This document shows, piece by piece, positions 35,701 to 57,470 of a stretch of DNA of 64,000 nt; within the stretch, counting starts at the first letter, position 1; each line of letters opens with the position of its first letter. The notes beneath the pieces are model-generated. The model was not told where the DNA came from and ran no database searches. It worked only from the letters and a program-made list of their open reading frames with translations. This DNA is from Mesorhabditis belari (lineage: Eukaryota; Nematoda; Chromadorea; Rhabditida; Rhabditidae): positions 310,001 to 374,000 of the forward strand of contig CAUEEP010000904.1 of the NCBI GenBank assembly GCA_958450365.1. Direction: 5' to 3'. Position numbers and translations under genes: made by a program.

Positions 35701-35796
35701 AGTGGCGATGAAGGGCCGTCAACATCCCGTCAACCCTCACCCCATAGAGATAGTCGTGATAGTGGAGAATCGAGTAATGTCAGCAGAAAATCGTGA
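26728..35796 (+). CDS. TWK-type two-pore-domain K+ channel
   Basis: Seventeen exons, all phases consistent, 599 residues: 26728-26820, 27955-28058, 28099-28147, 28209-28368, 29452-29594, 29755-29832, 30384-30464, 30595-30671, 30799-30866, 31671-31761, 31856-31967, 32522-32691, 32865-32958, 33011-33103, 33377-33497, 35041-35114, 35605-35796. Order: basic N-terminus (ARRAQQARAARAAK), TM1 LLLLVLCYAFAGGMIF (about 41-56), P1 TTLGYNRIAP with filter 136-138, TM2 CGIPITMIIIANVG, TM3 LVLLIVFLLYVALGALLL, P2 LTAIDFGQLVP with filter 254-256, TM4 FLPITFLYVCLGLAITTIAI, then IWFGGK and a long acidic, Ser/Pro-rich cytosolic tail. This is the standard 2P/4TM layout of a plasma-membrane leak K+ channel. Both filters deviate from the GYG/GFG norm. 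AATAAA follows at 35969. The first exon is the least certain part. Confidence 0.88.
27100..27641 (+). mobile_element. Element C, third copy, in K2P intron 1
   Basis: TTGGATTGGTGAATTG to its complement with TA on both sides. The transposase tail is now on the plus strand (RGIRTMPVKWAEVV, about 27500-27575). Its right flank 27642-27845 is the same sequence, inverted, that flanks the 18423 copy. Confidence 0.88.
27642..27850. repeat. Flank shared with 18236-18422
   Basis: GATCATCAGATTCATTAAAT through the GGACTTGGAGGACTTGGAGG stretch to GGCAACACTGCA is the inverse complement of 18230-18422. So element C and about 190 bp of neighbouring DNA were copied as one piece. Confidence 0.85.
28660..28735 (-). 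pseudogene. tRNA-like sequence
   Basis: Minus strand: box A TGACCGAGTGGTACAGCG, middle TTCCAGAGCGAGACC, degenerate box B AAGTTCCACCCC. The acceptor stem is not supported. Confidence 0.35.
29035..29112 (+). pseudogene. tRNA-like sequence
   Basis: Box A TGGCGTAGTGGATAAGAG and a perfect box B GGTTCAATTCC, but no anticodon stem or acceptor stem. Confidence 0.45.
29160..29240 (-). pseudogene. tRNA-like sequence, inverted partner
   Basis: Minus strand: TGGCCTAGTGGATAAGAG and GGGCTCAATTCC. It mirrors the unit at 29035-29112, making an inverted pair about 50 bp apart. Confidence 0.42.
29858..30343. mobile_element. Family D element with doubled core, in K2P intron
   Basis: Begins TACCGTAAATAGTACAG and ends TACAGTATTTACGGTA. 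Internally the core (GCGCGCATTGTAGCATAAAC, CTACGCAACACTCCGCACC) occurs twice, the first copy truncated. It sits between exons 29755-29832 and 30384-30464. Confidence 0.8.
30881..31640. repeat. 12-bp array split by an insertion
   Basis: CTAGATCTATTT units at 30881-30919 and 31441-31640. The array was one block before element H inserted. Confidence 0.85.
30920..31439. mobile_element. TA-flanked MITE (family H)
   Basis: 520 bp, termini TTGGGTTGGGGACTATGACT and complement, extending through CGGCGCCAAA. TA duplicated on both sides, within a TCTATT repeat. Its tip TTGGGTTG is shared with elements B and C, placing all three in one mariner-like group. Confidence 0.88.
32080..32151 (-). tRNA. tRNA-Ala (AGC)
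   Basis: 72 nt. Acceptor GGGGGTA with TACCTCC, D-arm AGCTCAGTGGTAGAGC, anticodon loop CTTAGCA flanked by CTCGC/GCGAG giving AGC, and T-loop GGGTTCAATTCCC. Divergent from its identical partner at 32286, in an intron of the K2P gene. Confidence 0.95.
32286..32357 (+). tRNA. tRNA-Ala (AGC), divergent partner
   Basis: The same 72-nt sequence on the plus strand, 134 bp from the minus-strand copy. Its 3' flank GAAATATTTTGCTTTT is also mirrored, so the pair arose by inverted duplication. Confidence 0.95.
32420..32496. repeat. Short GAGCCTGA tandem repeat
   Basis: GAGCCTGAGCT / GAGCCTGAAGA units just before the acceptor of K2P exon 32522-32691; intronic. Confidence 0.75.
33635..34946. mobile_element. 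Mariner-like element E, split by a retroelement piece
   Basis: Left end CAGGATGATCAAAAAGTTTC, right end GTGTGGAAGCTTTTTGATCA. The internal sequence AGGTGAGCGCCATGACAGTT matches the copy at 58401-59430, which lacks the 33698-34714 insert. Located in the large K2P intron before exon 35041. Confidence 0.78.
33698..34714 (-). pseudogene. BEL/Pao retrotransposon fragment as a fold-back
   Basis: Minus strand 34008-34290 reads a Pao-type pol segment: KMSKDGRVVVALPFREGA, LGTNFRVALKRLHILW, EQQEKIEIVEEV, VVPYLVVTKMES, as in the Pao peptidase / RT-upstream region. The stretch 33880-34015 on the plus strand is a near-identical inverted copy (DIEESQDDKYVFEHFEKN start), so the piece forms a large hairpin. 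No LTRs or intact frame are visible. Confidence 0.7.
35300..35550. repeat. 46-bp tandem repeat in K2P intron
   Basis: About five copies of a unit with TACTCATTGCAGTAAACC and TTATAGTTAGTGAACTTTC. Confidence 0.9.
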
Positions 35797-35968
35797 CTCA
35801 CAGGTCTAATGCGCTTCTTTTGATTTCTTTCTTTTTACACCACCACCCTTTTGTTTTGCATGATTGTGATCTCACCCAAAGAACAAAGCTTTTACGATAC
35901 CATTCCAGAAATCTTCACAAAAATGGGTATAACGATTATTTCTTTGCGTTCAACTGTATGTATATTTG

Positions 35969-35974
35969 AATAAA
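35969..35974 (+). promoter_or_regulatory. Poly(A) signal of K2P gene
   Basis: AATAAA 172 bases after the TGA, in a TTTGAATAAAATG context. Confidence 0.6.
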
Positions 35975-37624
35975 ATGTTTTATGAACAAAAGTATTAGCT
36001 AAAAGAGCAACAGAGGGAAAATTTCTTCACTTCAGTCTCACCAATCACATACACGGTATTGCGATTGTTGAGATTGTAAACGGTTATTTGTTTGTTGAGG
36101 TTTGTCAAATATAACCAAAGTTGAGGATTGGTTAATTTTTGGCAAGTAGCAAATGAGTAGAAATCCGGCCGGATTTCTGATAAAGAATTGATTGAATTGA
36201 ATCGATTTTCTTACAATTTAAACGCAATATTTAACCATCAAACAACACACACTCACAAGGGAATGATCCGAAATGAGCATTTAGTGAAAAGCACTGAAGA
36301 GCCCTTCTGGTTGAGACCAGTCGGATCATAGCTCCAGCGTGGCTCCCTTTGTGCCCCTCAACCTCCACCTCCAATCCCGCCAACATCCCCTCAAAAACCA
36401 ACACTAACTAATGGGATCACAGCATAAATTCCCCAGCTTGGGTCATCAACATACCAAAGTTTTCTTGTTTTGTAAACTGTCTATCAAATCCTTCAATCAT
36501 TCAAACGCCTTTGAAATCAGCTAGTGAAAGGGAAAAGAAAAAGCCAAAAGCGTTCAATAAGTTTTTTTTTGGTGAAAAAAGGGGAAAGTCGTGGGAATAT
36601 ACATAAGGCATTTAGTGAAAAGCACTGTAGATCATTTGGGTTGAGTGATACCTCATTCGATAGATCTCATGATCAATATTGGTGAGCGAAAAAATGCCCA
36701 AAGTAACTCTACAACGAGAACTAGGGTCGACAAGGAGCAAAAATGACGCTTTTTTTGACCCTCCTTGACGCGGCTGGAGCTTTTTATTGAATCAACATTT
36801 TTTGAACAATCTTTTTTGCATGTAATAGAAATTGAATGACACTAAAGAATAAACTTTCATTAATTATAGAAACTTAAGATGTTAAAATAACTAAAAAAAT
36901 AGTAAAAATTTATTTCCAAAGTATTTATAAAATTTTACATTTCAAAGCGATTGCTTTTAGCTAAAATTTGCTAAGCTTTTTTTATAGGAACATCTTAATT
37001 GATAATTGATGTTCCTATAATTGATGAAAGTTTATTTTTTCGTGTCATTCAAGTTCTAATGCATTTAACATTCAAATTTAACACATTCACGACGATACGA
37101 TCCACCAGTGGTGCTGATGACGATTACTTTTCGTGTCAACTCAAGTTTTTAAAGCTTTTGTTAATTATTTCATAGAAATTTCTCGGTAACTTTGTATTAG
37201 TTTTCAAGAGGAGATTCAGGGCTATCGAAAGACTATAATAGTTTAGTTTATCTTTGAATCTTCACCAAATTATCTGTAAAACAGTAACGACAATAGCGAC
37301 AACGATCTGTAAAACAGTAGCGACACGACAATAGCGTCGTCGTGAATCTGTTAGCCAAAATTCCTCGCATTCATTTTGTTAATAATACTTTATATTCGAA
37401 AATAGATGCCTTAACTAATAAAAAAACAATCTGAAACTTAAATTCTTAAACATTTATTACCAAAATTCACCAATTGGTCACCAATAATCACAGCTATTAA
37501 CTTTACGACAAGAAATTCTTTCACCACCCGAAAAGTATTATGATAAAATGATAAAATAGGGTAAAAAATAAAGACTTTTGAAGCTCTGGGTTTAGTTTGA
37601 TCAATATTTGCATAAAACTACAAC
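35975..37624. other. Intergenic with two fold-back elements
   Basis: GCATTTAGTGAAAAGCACTG occurs as a direct repeat at about 36278 and 36608; the first is preceded by CACAAGGGAATGATCC, a motif of the tRNA-bearing fold-backs. 36815-37065 is an inverted repeat (TTGAATGACACTAAAGAATA against its complement). 37078-37355 is another, with TTCACGACGA ends. No gene seen. Confidence 0.5.
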
Positions 37625-40570
37625 TTAGAGTTGAGATTTCTTGACCGAAGTCTTGTCAACGGTGTAGAGAGCGTCACCAGTGAAATCGTAGCCAAAGTTC
37701 ACCTCACCGGGGTCGGAATCCTGAAAATTGGGCCTAGTTTTTGAAAGCTTTTTTCTACTCGTGACTATTTCAGAAATTTGCTATATTTATACTTGGCAAC
37801 ACAAAGAAAATTGCATCTAAAACTCCTTTACGAACCTCAACTGGAAGCTTTGCCCAAGCGGGTTCCTCATTTCCGAGATTCACACTGTAAACATCCCTGG
37901 AAGCCTCCGATCCGGTCATTCCTTTTTGAATGGAGCCTGAAAATTAAAAGTAGATGTTTAGATAGGTACTTTGAGTTTGTAGTTATATTTTTAAGCTTAT
38001 CCACACCCCCAATGTGAAGCCATTCGTTGTTCTTTCTCAGCGCTGTCACTCGAGCTCCCGCAAAGCCGAATCTTGGCAAGTCTCCGTTGATCTGAACTTG
38101 AATTTGTAACAACTATGACTCAATCTATATAGTAAAACTTTAAAATCTAGTTGAATATTTGCATTGTTTTACATGGTTTAGTTATCTTTACATGGTCGTT
38201 TACCTGTTTTTCCTGTCCCTCTCCATTCTCGAGGTTCAAAGTGACGAGTCTGGCCGGTTCCCATCGGAAACCACATCCGTGCACAGCGTAAAATACGTGG
38301 AGTTTATCACCAAAAACGACTCCTTTCACTGGAATCCCTCTCTAAAAGCAATTCATTGGCATAGTTTTGTAAATACAAGGTGACCGCGAATTAAAGCGAC
38401 AATTTTTTGGAAAAGTATCTGGCAAATGCCTAACTTATTTTAGAGGTGGCAAGTGTTACATCGAGAATTTTAGCCCTAATTCTCGGTAACATTTATCTAC
38501 CAAAAACCTCCCTTTTGGCTTTATACAACTCATCGAAAATACTCAATTTTCACCTTTTTCTCTGCCCCTCCAAAAGGAGCTTGATATCAACTTAAATTTT
38601 GGTTATGCCAGTTCAGCTAAAACAGTTATGTGTCTTCTTAATGTTATTAAGTGATTTTAAACGCTATTTTTGCATTAAAGAAATATTAAAAAGCTTTTCT
38701 TAACAATTTTTAATAGAGAAAAACGGCCAAATGACAGATTCGCCGGAGAGATGTCGACTAGCGCTTTTTCAAGAGCTCGTTAAATGAGTTGTACAAGCCC
38801 AAACGGGAGGTTTTTGGTAGATAAATGTTGCCAAGAATTAGGGGTACAATTTTCTATATAATACTTGCCACTTTTGAAACAAATTAGCCATTTCCCAGCT
38901 ACTTTTCCAAAAAGTTGTCGGTATAATTCGCGGCCACCGTGTATTTTCAACAACAATAAATCTATCTGTGAAAGCTTTACCGGGATCAACATCGCCTCTG
39001 GATTCACATCAAACTTCTTGCTAATTTTTCCGGAAGAAAAATCGATATGATGAACGGAAGTATCCGAAGATCCGATGGTCACAAAGAAATATCCGTCTTT
39101 GCTGCCAGGGTTCCCATCGATTGATCTCACATCCACTCGACGATCTGGATCAGCTGGGATCTCGCTTGATGCATCTATCTAAACGTTTGTTTTAGCTCAA
39201 CTAGATATCTACTGACTCATTTTTAGCTTTAAGGGGTACGCTTCTTTTGAAGCGTCTTCTTATTTTGTCTAAAAGTGGTGAAAGTTTTTTTATAAATCGA
39301 GTAGTTACGTTGTGAAATTCTCTACCCAATTAAATTCGCAATCTTTCATCTCTAAGCTCGTTTAAATCCGCTATTTCTCTGCTCAAACTATCCAATTTAC
39401 TAGATTTGTAAATGGTATTATGTTTTTTTCCTTTCTTCCGACTAATTGCATACTGTGCCATTTAAATTTTTGTGTTTTTTTGGATCTTTTTGTTACGCTT
39501 TACGCCTTATTATTGAAATAAAGTATATATTATTTACTCACCTGCAATTGGATGCTTGCCCATTTCCTCTCATTTTCATTCCATCGATAGAGAGCTTTTG
39601 GAATAAAACCGCCAAAAGCCGTGTAGAGAAAGAGAAAAATCGCACCATCGGCTTGGAAAAAGGCTTCACCGCAATTCTCATCGGAAGTCAAGGCATCAAA
39701 CTGAAAATATTATAAACTAGACATTTTTGGCTTTCTAATAAGCTATCACAAAGCTTATTTGGTTGCGATTAAAAAAGTTAAATATGGGTAACATCAAAAA
39801 ATGGCTTTTCGCTGTGTAAATTGATGACAAATAATGTTATCTATATTTAACTTTTTTAATCACAACCAAATAAGCTATGTGATAGCTTATTAGAAAGCTA
39901 AAAATGTATAGTCTATGTCACCATTGCCACAGCATTTCTAGGCAAGCAGTTATTCAAAATGTCCGTGTCACGCTGTTAAATTTCCAAGACTTTTGTCCAT
40001 TAGATTTTTTCACTTTTTGAGCTTCCCACTCAAGATTTTTGCAAACGGTCTTTTTCTAGTGATGCAAGAGCATATTTAGAATAAATCTGTTATTGGAAGT
40101 TTCTTCCAAAGTTTCCGAAGCTCAAGCAAACAAATAACACTAAAAAATTGCTTATTTTCAAATTTCCAAGACTTTTTTCTATGATTGTAAGCATTATAAA
40201 TGGATCGTGTCCATGTCTAGTTTAGATTACACAATTTTACGCAAAAATTGATGGACAGCATTGTCATAAAACTTAGCAAATCAAAATCAAACTCACCGTC
40301 ACCGCTTGTCCCCATTCTCGTGTGTTCGGGTCAAAATCGATCGCATAACCGCCTCCAAAAGTCACTCGATTTCCCCAGTTGTAAGTGGGTTGTGAAACAT
40401 CTAAAAAGACACGTTTTAGATAATAAATAAACTCATTTTCAACAAAATGAAAGCTTTTAAAACTTACAAGTTGTCCCAAATAGCCATAACTTCCCATTGC
40501 TGAAAAAGCTGTGGTGATACTCGGATGGTTCGTCGACTTTGCTTCGATAAGTGTCACCGATTCGTTCCAT
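37625..40570 (-). CDS. Kelch-like beta-propeller protein
   Basis: Eight minus-strand exons in agreed phase: 40468-40570, 40297-40400, 39542-39700, 38981-39178, 38204-38341, 38007-38091, 37836-37936, 37625-37720; 327 residues from the Met at 40570. Repeated blade-like pattern: SNGKLWLFGTT, VTFGGGYAIDFDPNTREW, GGFIPKALYRWNENERKWAS, DGYFFVTIGSSDTSVHHIDF, GDKLHVFYAVHGCGFRWEP, NEWLHIGGSIQKG, RDVYSVNLGNEEPAWAKL. Gly-Gly and Trp positions fit degenerate kelch repeats. No signal peptide is seen, and the frame stays open upstream to a Met at 40645, so the true start may be earlier. Partner or pathway unknown. Introns hold elements G and M and Tc1 debris. Confidence 0.75.
38380..38942. mobile_element. 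Inverted-repeat element G in kelch-like intron
   Basis: Left GGTGACCGCGAATTAAAGC, right TATAATTCGCGGCCACC. Subterminal blocks CCTAATTCTCGGTAACATTT and CCAAAAACCTCCC recur inverted at 38810-38860. A related copy is at 58593-59343. Confidence 0.78.
39712..39918. mobile_element. Short palindromic MITE (family M)
   Basis: Arms of about 75 bp: CTAGACATTTTTGGCTTTCT and TAATAAGCTATCACA-type sequence, mirrored at 39845-39918. Between them is a 50-bp spacer. Confidence 0.8.
39960..40200. mobile_element. Tc1-like debris
   Basis: TTTCCAAGACTTTTGTCCAT at 39980 and TTTCCAAGACTTTTTTCTAT at 40163 resemble the family F tip GGACAAAAGTCTTGG. The interior is not palindromic; a decayed copy. Confidence 0.45.
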
Positions 40571-41270
40571 TTCTAAAATTGAGCGAATTGTATAAAACTG
40601 GCCAACAGTTGTTGCAAAAAATATACAAGACTCGAAATTAAACAAAGATTGGAAAGATTTAAATAAAAACTTGCAAATTTCTAAAAGAAACCAAGAACGG
40701 GGTGGGAAATTGTAAAAAAATAAAGACTTTTCTTGTCAAAACCTGCAAAATATTGAATTCTTTCAAAATAACGATAATTGTATTGAAAGTTTCTCAAAAT
40801 CTGCTCAAATACTGAAATTTCGCATCGTTATATAGCCAACAAAGGATTACGAAATCGATGACTCACTCAAAGCCTCGACTTTTCCAGATTCTACTCAAAC
40901 AACAAAGAAACATTAAGAGCGGTGAATTTCATTAAAGATTATAAAATTGTAAAAAGTTTTCTCTTACATAATATAACAATTTAAAACGAAAACGGTTTCA
41001 TTAAAAATTCGAAAACAGACAGGACAATGATGACCAAATGACGATGAGCGCAAACAGTGAAAAGAAAGGGAAATGGGGAGACGAGTGGACAATTCTATGG
41101 GAATCGTGAGGGGCGATCGGTTTGACGATTGTAGATTGTAGGTTGTACGGCTATTGCTTTGATTCTATGTGCTCGTTGTAACACAAAATGGCGCTATTAA
41201 GGTTGGGGGGTTCACTTTTTTCTCTTCAAATAACATTATTTTTACTTTTTATATAGTTGATAACGAATTT
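40571..41270. other. Intergenic; possible promoter region
   Basis: Between the kelch-like gene (-) and the kinase gene (+). A possible small exon at 41044-41106 (MSANSEKKGKWGDEWTILWE to a GTGAGG donor) is unsupported. 41193-41240 is a lone end of element N (TATTAAGGTTGGGGGG). Confidence 0.35.
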
Positions 41271-41838
41271 CCAGGCTAATATAGGGTTTTTCGAAAAGTT
41301 CTTCTACTTTTTCCGTAAGCAGTAACTTTTTGACATGAAAAACACATGAATTACGAGAAAACTAACACCCGATTCTAAAAATTCAGATATTTTTACCCTA
41401 ATATGCCCATTTTCATGAAAAGATTTCAACTTTCAACAAAGACTTTTGACTAAGACTTTTTACATCCGGGTCTCGTCGTTGAAGATTTGCAAAAGTTGAC
41501 CTAAACTTTGCACAATGAGATCTCTTCGAAAAACTGTTGCTATCATTTGATAGACCAACATGTTTTCTTAAAAAACAAGCCACAAACAAACTTTATATCT
41601 CAAAAAACGAAAGATTTTCAAGCGATTTTACGAAGGGCACCCAAACCTTAAAAGCTTTTTTGATCATCCTCATCAAAAAGTTGTTTGAGAGATACAACTT
41701 TTAAGCAAAAAAAAAGTATAGTAAAGGGTAAAAATATCTAAATTTTCATAATCCGGCGTTAGTTTTTCAAAAACAGATCGTTTTCGGAGTCAAACTGCTC
41801 GTTTACAAAGAAGTATAAGAACTTTTGGGACAGCCTGG
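41271..41838. mobile_element. Inverted-repeat element L
   Basis: CCAGGCTAATATAGG to its counterpart CAGCCTGG. Inner arms TCAGATATTTTTACCCT and AGGGTAAAAATATCTAA are complementary over about 60 bp. No coding sequence. Confidence 0.72.
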
Positions 41839-42516
41839 TGGAGAATCGTGCGAAAATCGAACCGACTTATGTGAATCTTGTCATTAGTTGACCTGGGAAA
41901 AACTTGTTTTCTTTTGGATAAGTTTTTGAAAGGTTTTTAAGCCATTTATCCGCCATTTATCCGCTATTTATCCATAAACGAAATCACCCCATAAACGCTA
42001 AATGAATTCCCGGGAGACCGGTATTGTTGTGAGTTGGAGGAAGCTGAGCGACCGGTCGATTTCCGCCGCCACTACTTCTCTCCTTTTCCAGTCCCCCTTT
42101 TTTCCATTTACACATGTGGAACGAAAAGCACAACATAAGAAAGTGAATCAGCCACTCCTTTGCTGTTTTCCTCCTCCTTTTGGCGTTTCTTCTTCAGAGA
42201 ATTTCTCTCACCGAAAGAGTTTCCCTTTTTGCCTCGAGACGATGAAAGCCATATTTTGCAGGGATGGGCAAGAATTATGCAGTGATTTATTCAAGGAGAA
42301 GAAATTTACAAAACGATTTTACATGTTAAAGTAGAAAAATATTTCAAAAGTATGAATTTGACAATTACGAAATACGAAAGTATTGAGCTACTAATAAGAA
42401 GACATTTTTGAGAAGAAAATGACAAAATACTTTGCATTTCAAAGTATGAAAAGTCAAAGTCAAAGTGTTTTTAGAAAGCTTGAGCAATGATTTTTGACAA
42501 AGTCTTACAATTCCAG

Positions 42517-55367
<12,851 letters not shown>

Positions 55368-56154
55368 TTGAACCTCTTTAGATGTATCAAATTTGCTACA
55401 AATATACAAACCCCTATATATATTTGCTCTATATCTCTTACTTATTTAGATTTTCCATTTCTTAATTTTCTTAGAGCAATGAAACCTCATTGATGCACAG
55501 AAAAAGTTTCAATTCGTTGAACAAAAAATTTTGTCAACTTCCCATTCATGCTTTTCTCTTAGATTTCTCGTTTGTTTGTTTGCTTTGCTTGGTTTTTTTG
55601 AAGCAGGTCATGTGCAATGTTTTTCCGCTTTTTCTTTTACTAAACTGTGATTTTCCGGGCATCCTAGCTTTGCATTTTTATCCTATAAAAGCTGACGATT
55701 ATCTTCACCATTAGCTTCAGTCGATAGATTGATTCAAAAGTTATTCAAAAGTGATAAGCTGGAAATTTATTAGAAATTTGTATAGGAAATTTATCTTGAT
55801 AATAGTCAAATATTGTAGAGAGTAAGCAAAAGAAATTTACGTAAGCAAAACATAAGTAACTTCTTTCCAAAACTACAAACTAGTAGTACTTTTTGTTTTT
55901 GAATCTAATAGCCCATCTTAGTGTAGTCAAAGTTTGATAAATCTATTCCAATTGAACAGCCTCTAGTCGATAGAATAATGTAGGTAAGGGAAGTCGGCAA
56001 ATTAGAAAAGGATTGGCTTCGGGAAAAGGATTGGCTCTAAGGACTGGCCTGATCGGGCCGTGGCATGCAGTGGGTACGGCTTGATCGGGGCTGGGTGACG
56101 CTTTTGGGGAGCTTGGCCTCTAAACAAGAGTACTACTGTAGTAGTTCAAAGAAA

Positions 56155-56208
56155 AGAACTGTTATTTGTAGTCAACTGTAGGCGAAGTTGACTATAAATA
56201 ACAGTTCT
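56155..56208. repeat. 23-bp hairpin, 8-base loop
   Basis: AGAACTGTTATTTGTAGTCA with its complement, one mismatch, loop GTAGGCGA. Shorter than a typical nematode pre-miRNA; may be the tip of a small MITE. Confidence 0.6.
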
Positions 56209-56623
56209 GAGGCCCTGAATCGGAAAAGATTGAAAATTTTAAACTATACGCCTTGCTCTATAGGTTGAAAGCTCTGTAACTTAGAAAAAAAGATTGAAAA
56301 TCGGCTCGTTTTTTGCTCAGGCGAAAAACGGCTCTCAATCATTTTTTTTCTAAGTGCTGGTTAATGCTTAAAAGATGTGTTATATCTTAAAAGATCACCC
56401 ATTCTCTCTACTTTAATTTGATACCAAAGCGCGCCGAAACAAACGTACTGGTGTCAAGATTCAAGCGTTTGTTTAAGAGTAAACTTAGACTTGACGACGA
56501 AGACGAGGCTTATAGGGAGCTTTTCTATTAGAATATTTACGGTATGCTCCAACCTAATACATAGAAATGTTGTCAAATCTGTTCACCTCCCAATGATCAA
56601 CACGACAAGCATCAATTGCTCGT

Positions 56624-56690
56624 GAGTGAGTCGAACCCTCGACCTACAGCTTTGCAATCCGACACGTTATCCGTTTTTTAAACGCTCTGT
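56624..56690 (-). pseudogene. tRNA-like 3' half
   Basis: Minus strand: TGCAAAGCTGTAGGTCGAG then box B GGGTTCGACTCAC. Box A not clear. Confidence 0.35.
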
Positions 56691-56730
56691 GTTTTTAATC
56701 ACTTTTGAATCACTTTGAAATCAAAGCAAA

Positions 56731-56916
56731 TCACTTTTGAATCACTTTGAAATCACATTCTTCCTTTTCCCCCAAGTCATTTCTAGATCTTTCAACGTCA
56801 AATCTAATCGATTTCGACTCAAGCAAAGAAATTTCAGTTCCCATTTCTGCACTAGTTAACTCATCATTTGCATTTGTTTTTGCCTTTTTTTTATCATTTT
56901 CGAGTTCTGCCATCAT
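56731..56916 (-). CDS. Hypothetical 61-residue charged frame
   Basis: MMAELENDKKKAKTNANDEL, then SLLESKSIRFDVERSRNDLG to a TGA; hydrophilic, no domain. Its end overlaps a local direct repeat of ATCACTTTTGAATCACTTTG. Could be a tail exon of an unseen gene. Confidence 0.2.
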   Translation of the reverse strand: MMAELENDKKKAKTNANDELTSAEMGTEISLLESKSIRFDVERSRNDLGEKEECDFKVIQK

Positions 56917-57370
56917 TTTTCTTCATAAACATTTCAACCAAATTTATATGTATTTATTTCTTCCGCTTATCGAATAAATTATGAAGATTATCTAGCCTCG
57001 TTTGCCGAGCCTGAGCCTTGATCGTTAGTTCTTAGAAATCGAGCAGATGACTAGCCAATTTCTCGGCCAATCCAAAACACAAACAATTACTTTGCAAAGC
57101 AATCTAATCTATATATAATTTCGAAATGTCAGTCTGTCCATTGGAGCTCTAGTGAGTTTGTCGGGAACGGCCAAAATACGCACCACCTGTGCTTAATTGT
57201 GCTTTTTAAAAGCCGTTTCAAAAAATACCCGATAGAAAATAAGTTAAGTTATGTGCTATATCTGTAAATTTTTATGTAGCTCTAGCTTTTCTGAATAGCT
57301 TTTTGGTGGCACTTTTGTGAAAAACGGCCTTGTTGTGTGAATCCCTTGATCTTTTGCTTCACTGCACATT

Positions 57371-57376
57371 TTTATT
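57371..57376 (-). promoter_or_regulatory. Poly(A) signal of SRT gene
   Basis: AATAAA on the minus strand about 95 bases after the stop codon at 57471. Confidence 0.5.
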
Positions 57377-57470
57377 TTCGCATTTCGTCGAACTACAACA
57401 AAAATAAGATTAAACCATTAAACAACCATTCGTTCAAGTTTAGAGTGATTCTCAAAAAGTCCGTAAAAGC

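Larger units (their letters stand above)
55368..57370. other. Intergenic region
   Basis: No convincing gene. 56400-56545 carries diverged family D sequence (GGTATGCTCC end, GATACCAAAGCGCGC). A tRNA-like unit, a 23-bp hairpin and a 61-codon minus-strand frame are listed separately. TATATATAATTTCGAAATGT and GTCAGTCTGTCC at 57110-57140 resemble a Helitron-like 5' end, not proven. Confidence 0.4.

Noticed and set aside
42002..42334. 110-codon frame just upstream of the kinase, as a possible N-lobe
   Set aside because: Contains no glycine loop, invariant Lys or C-helix pattern and no splice donor in phase with 42517.
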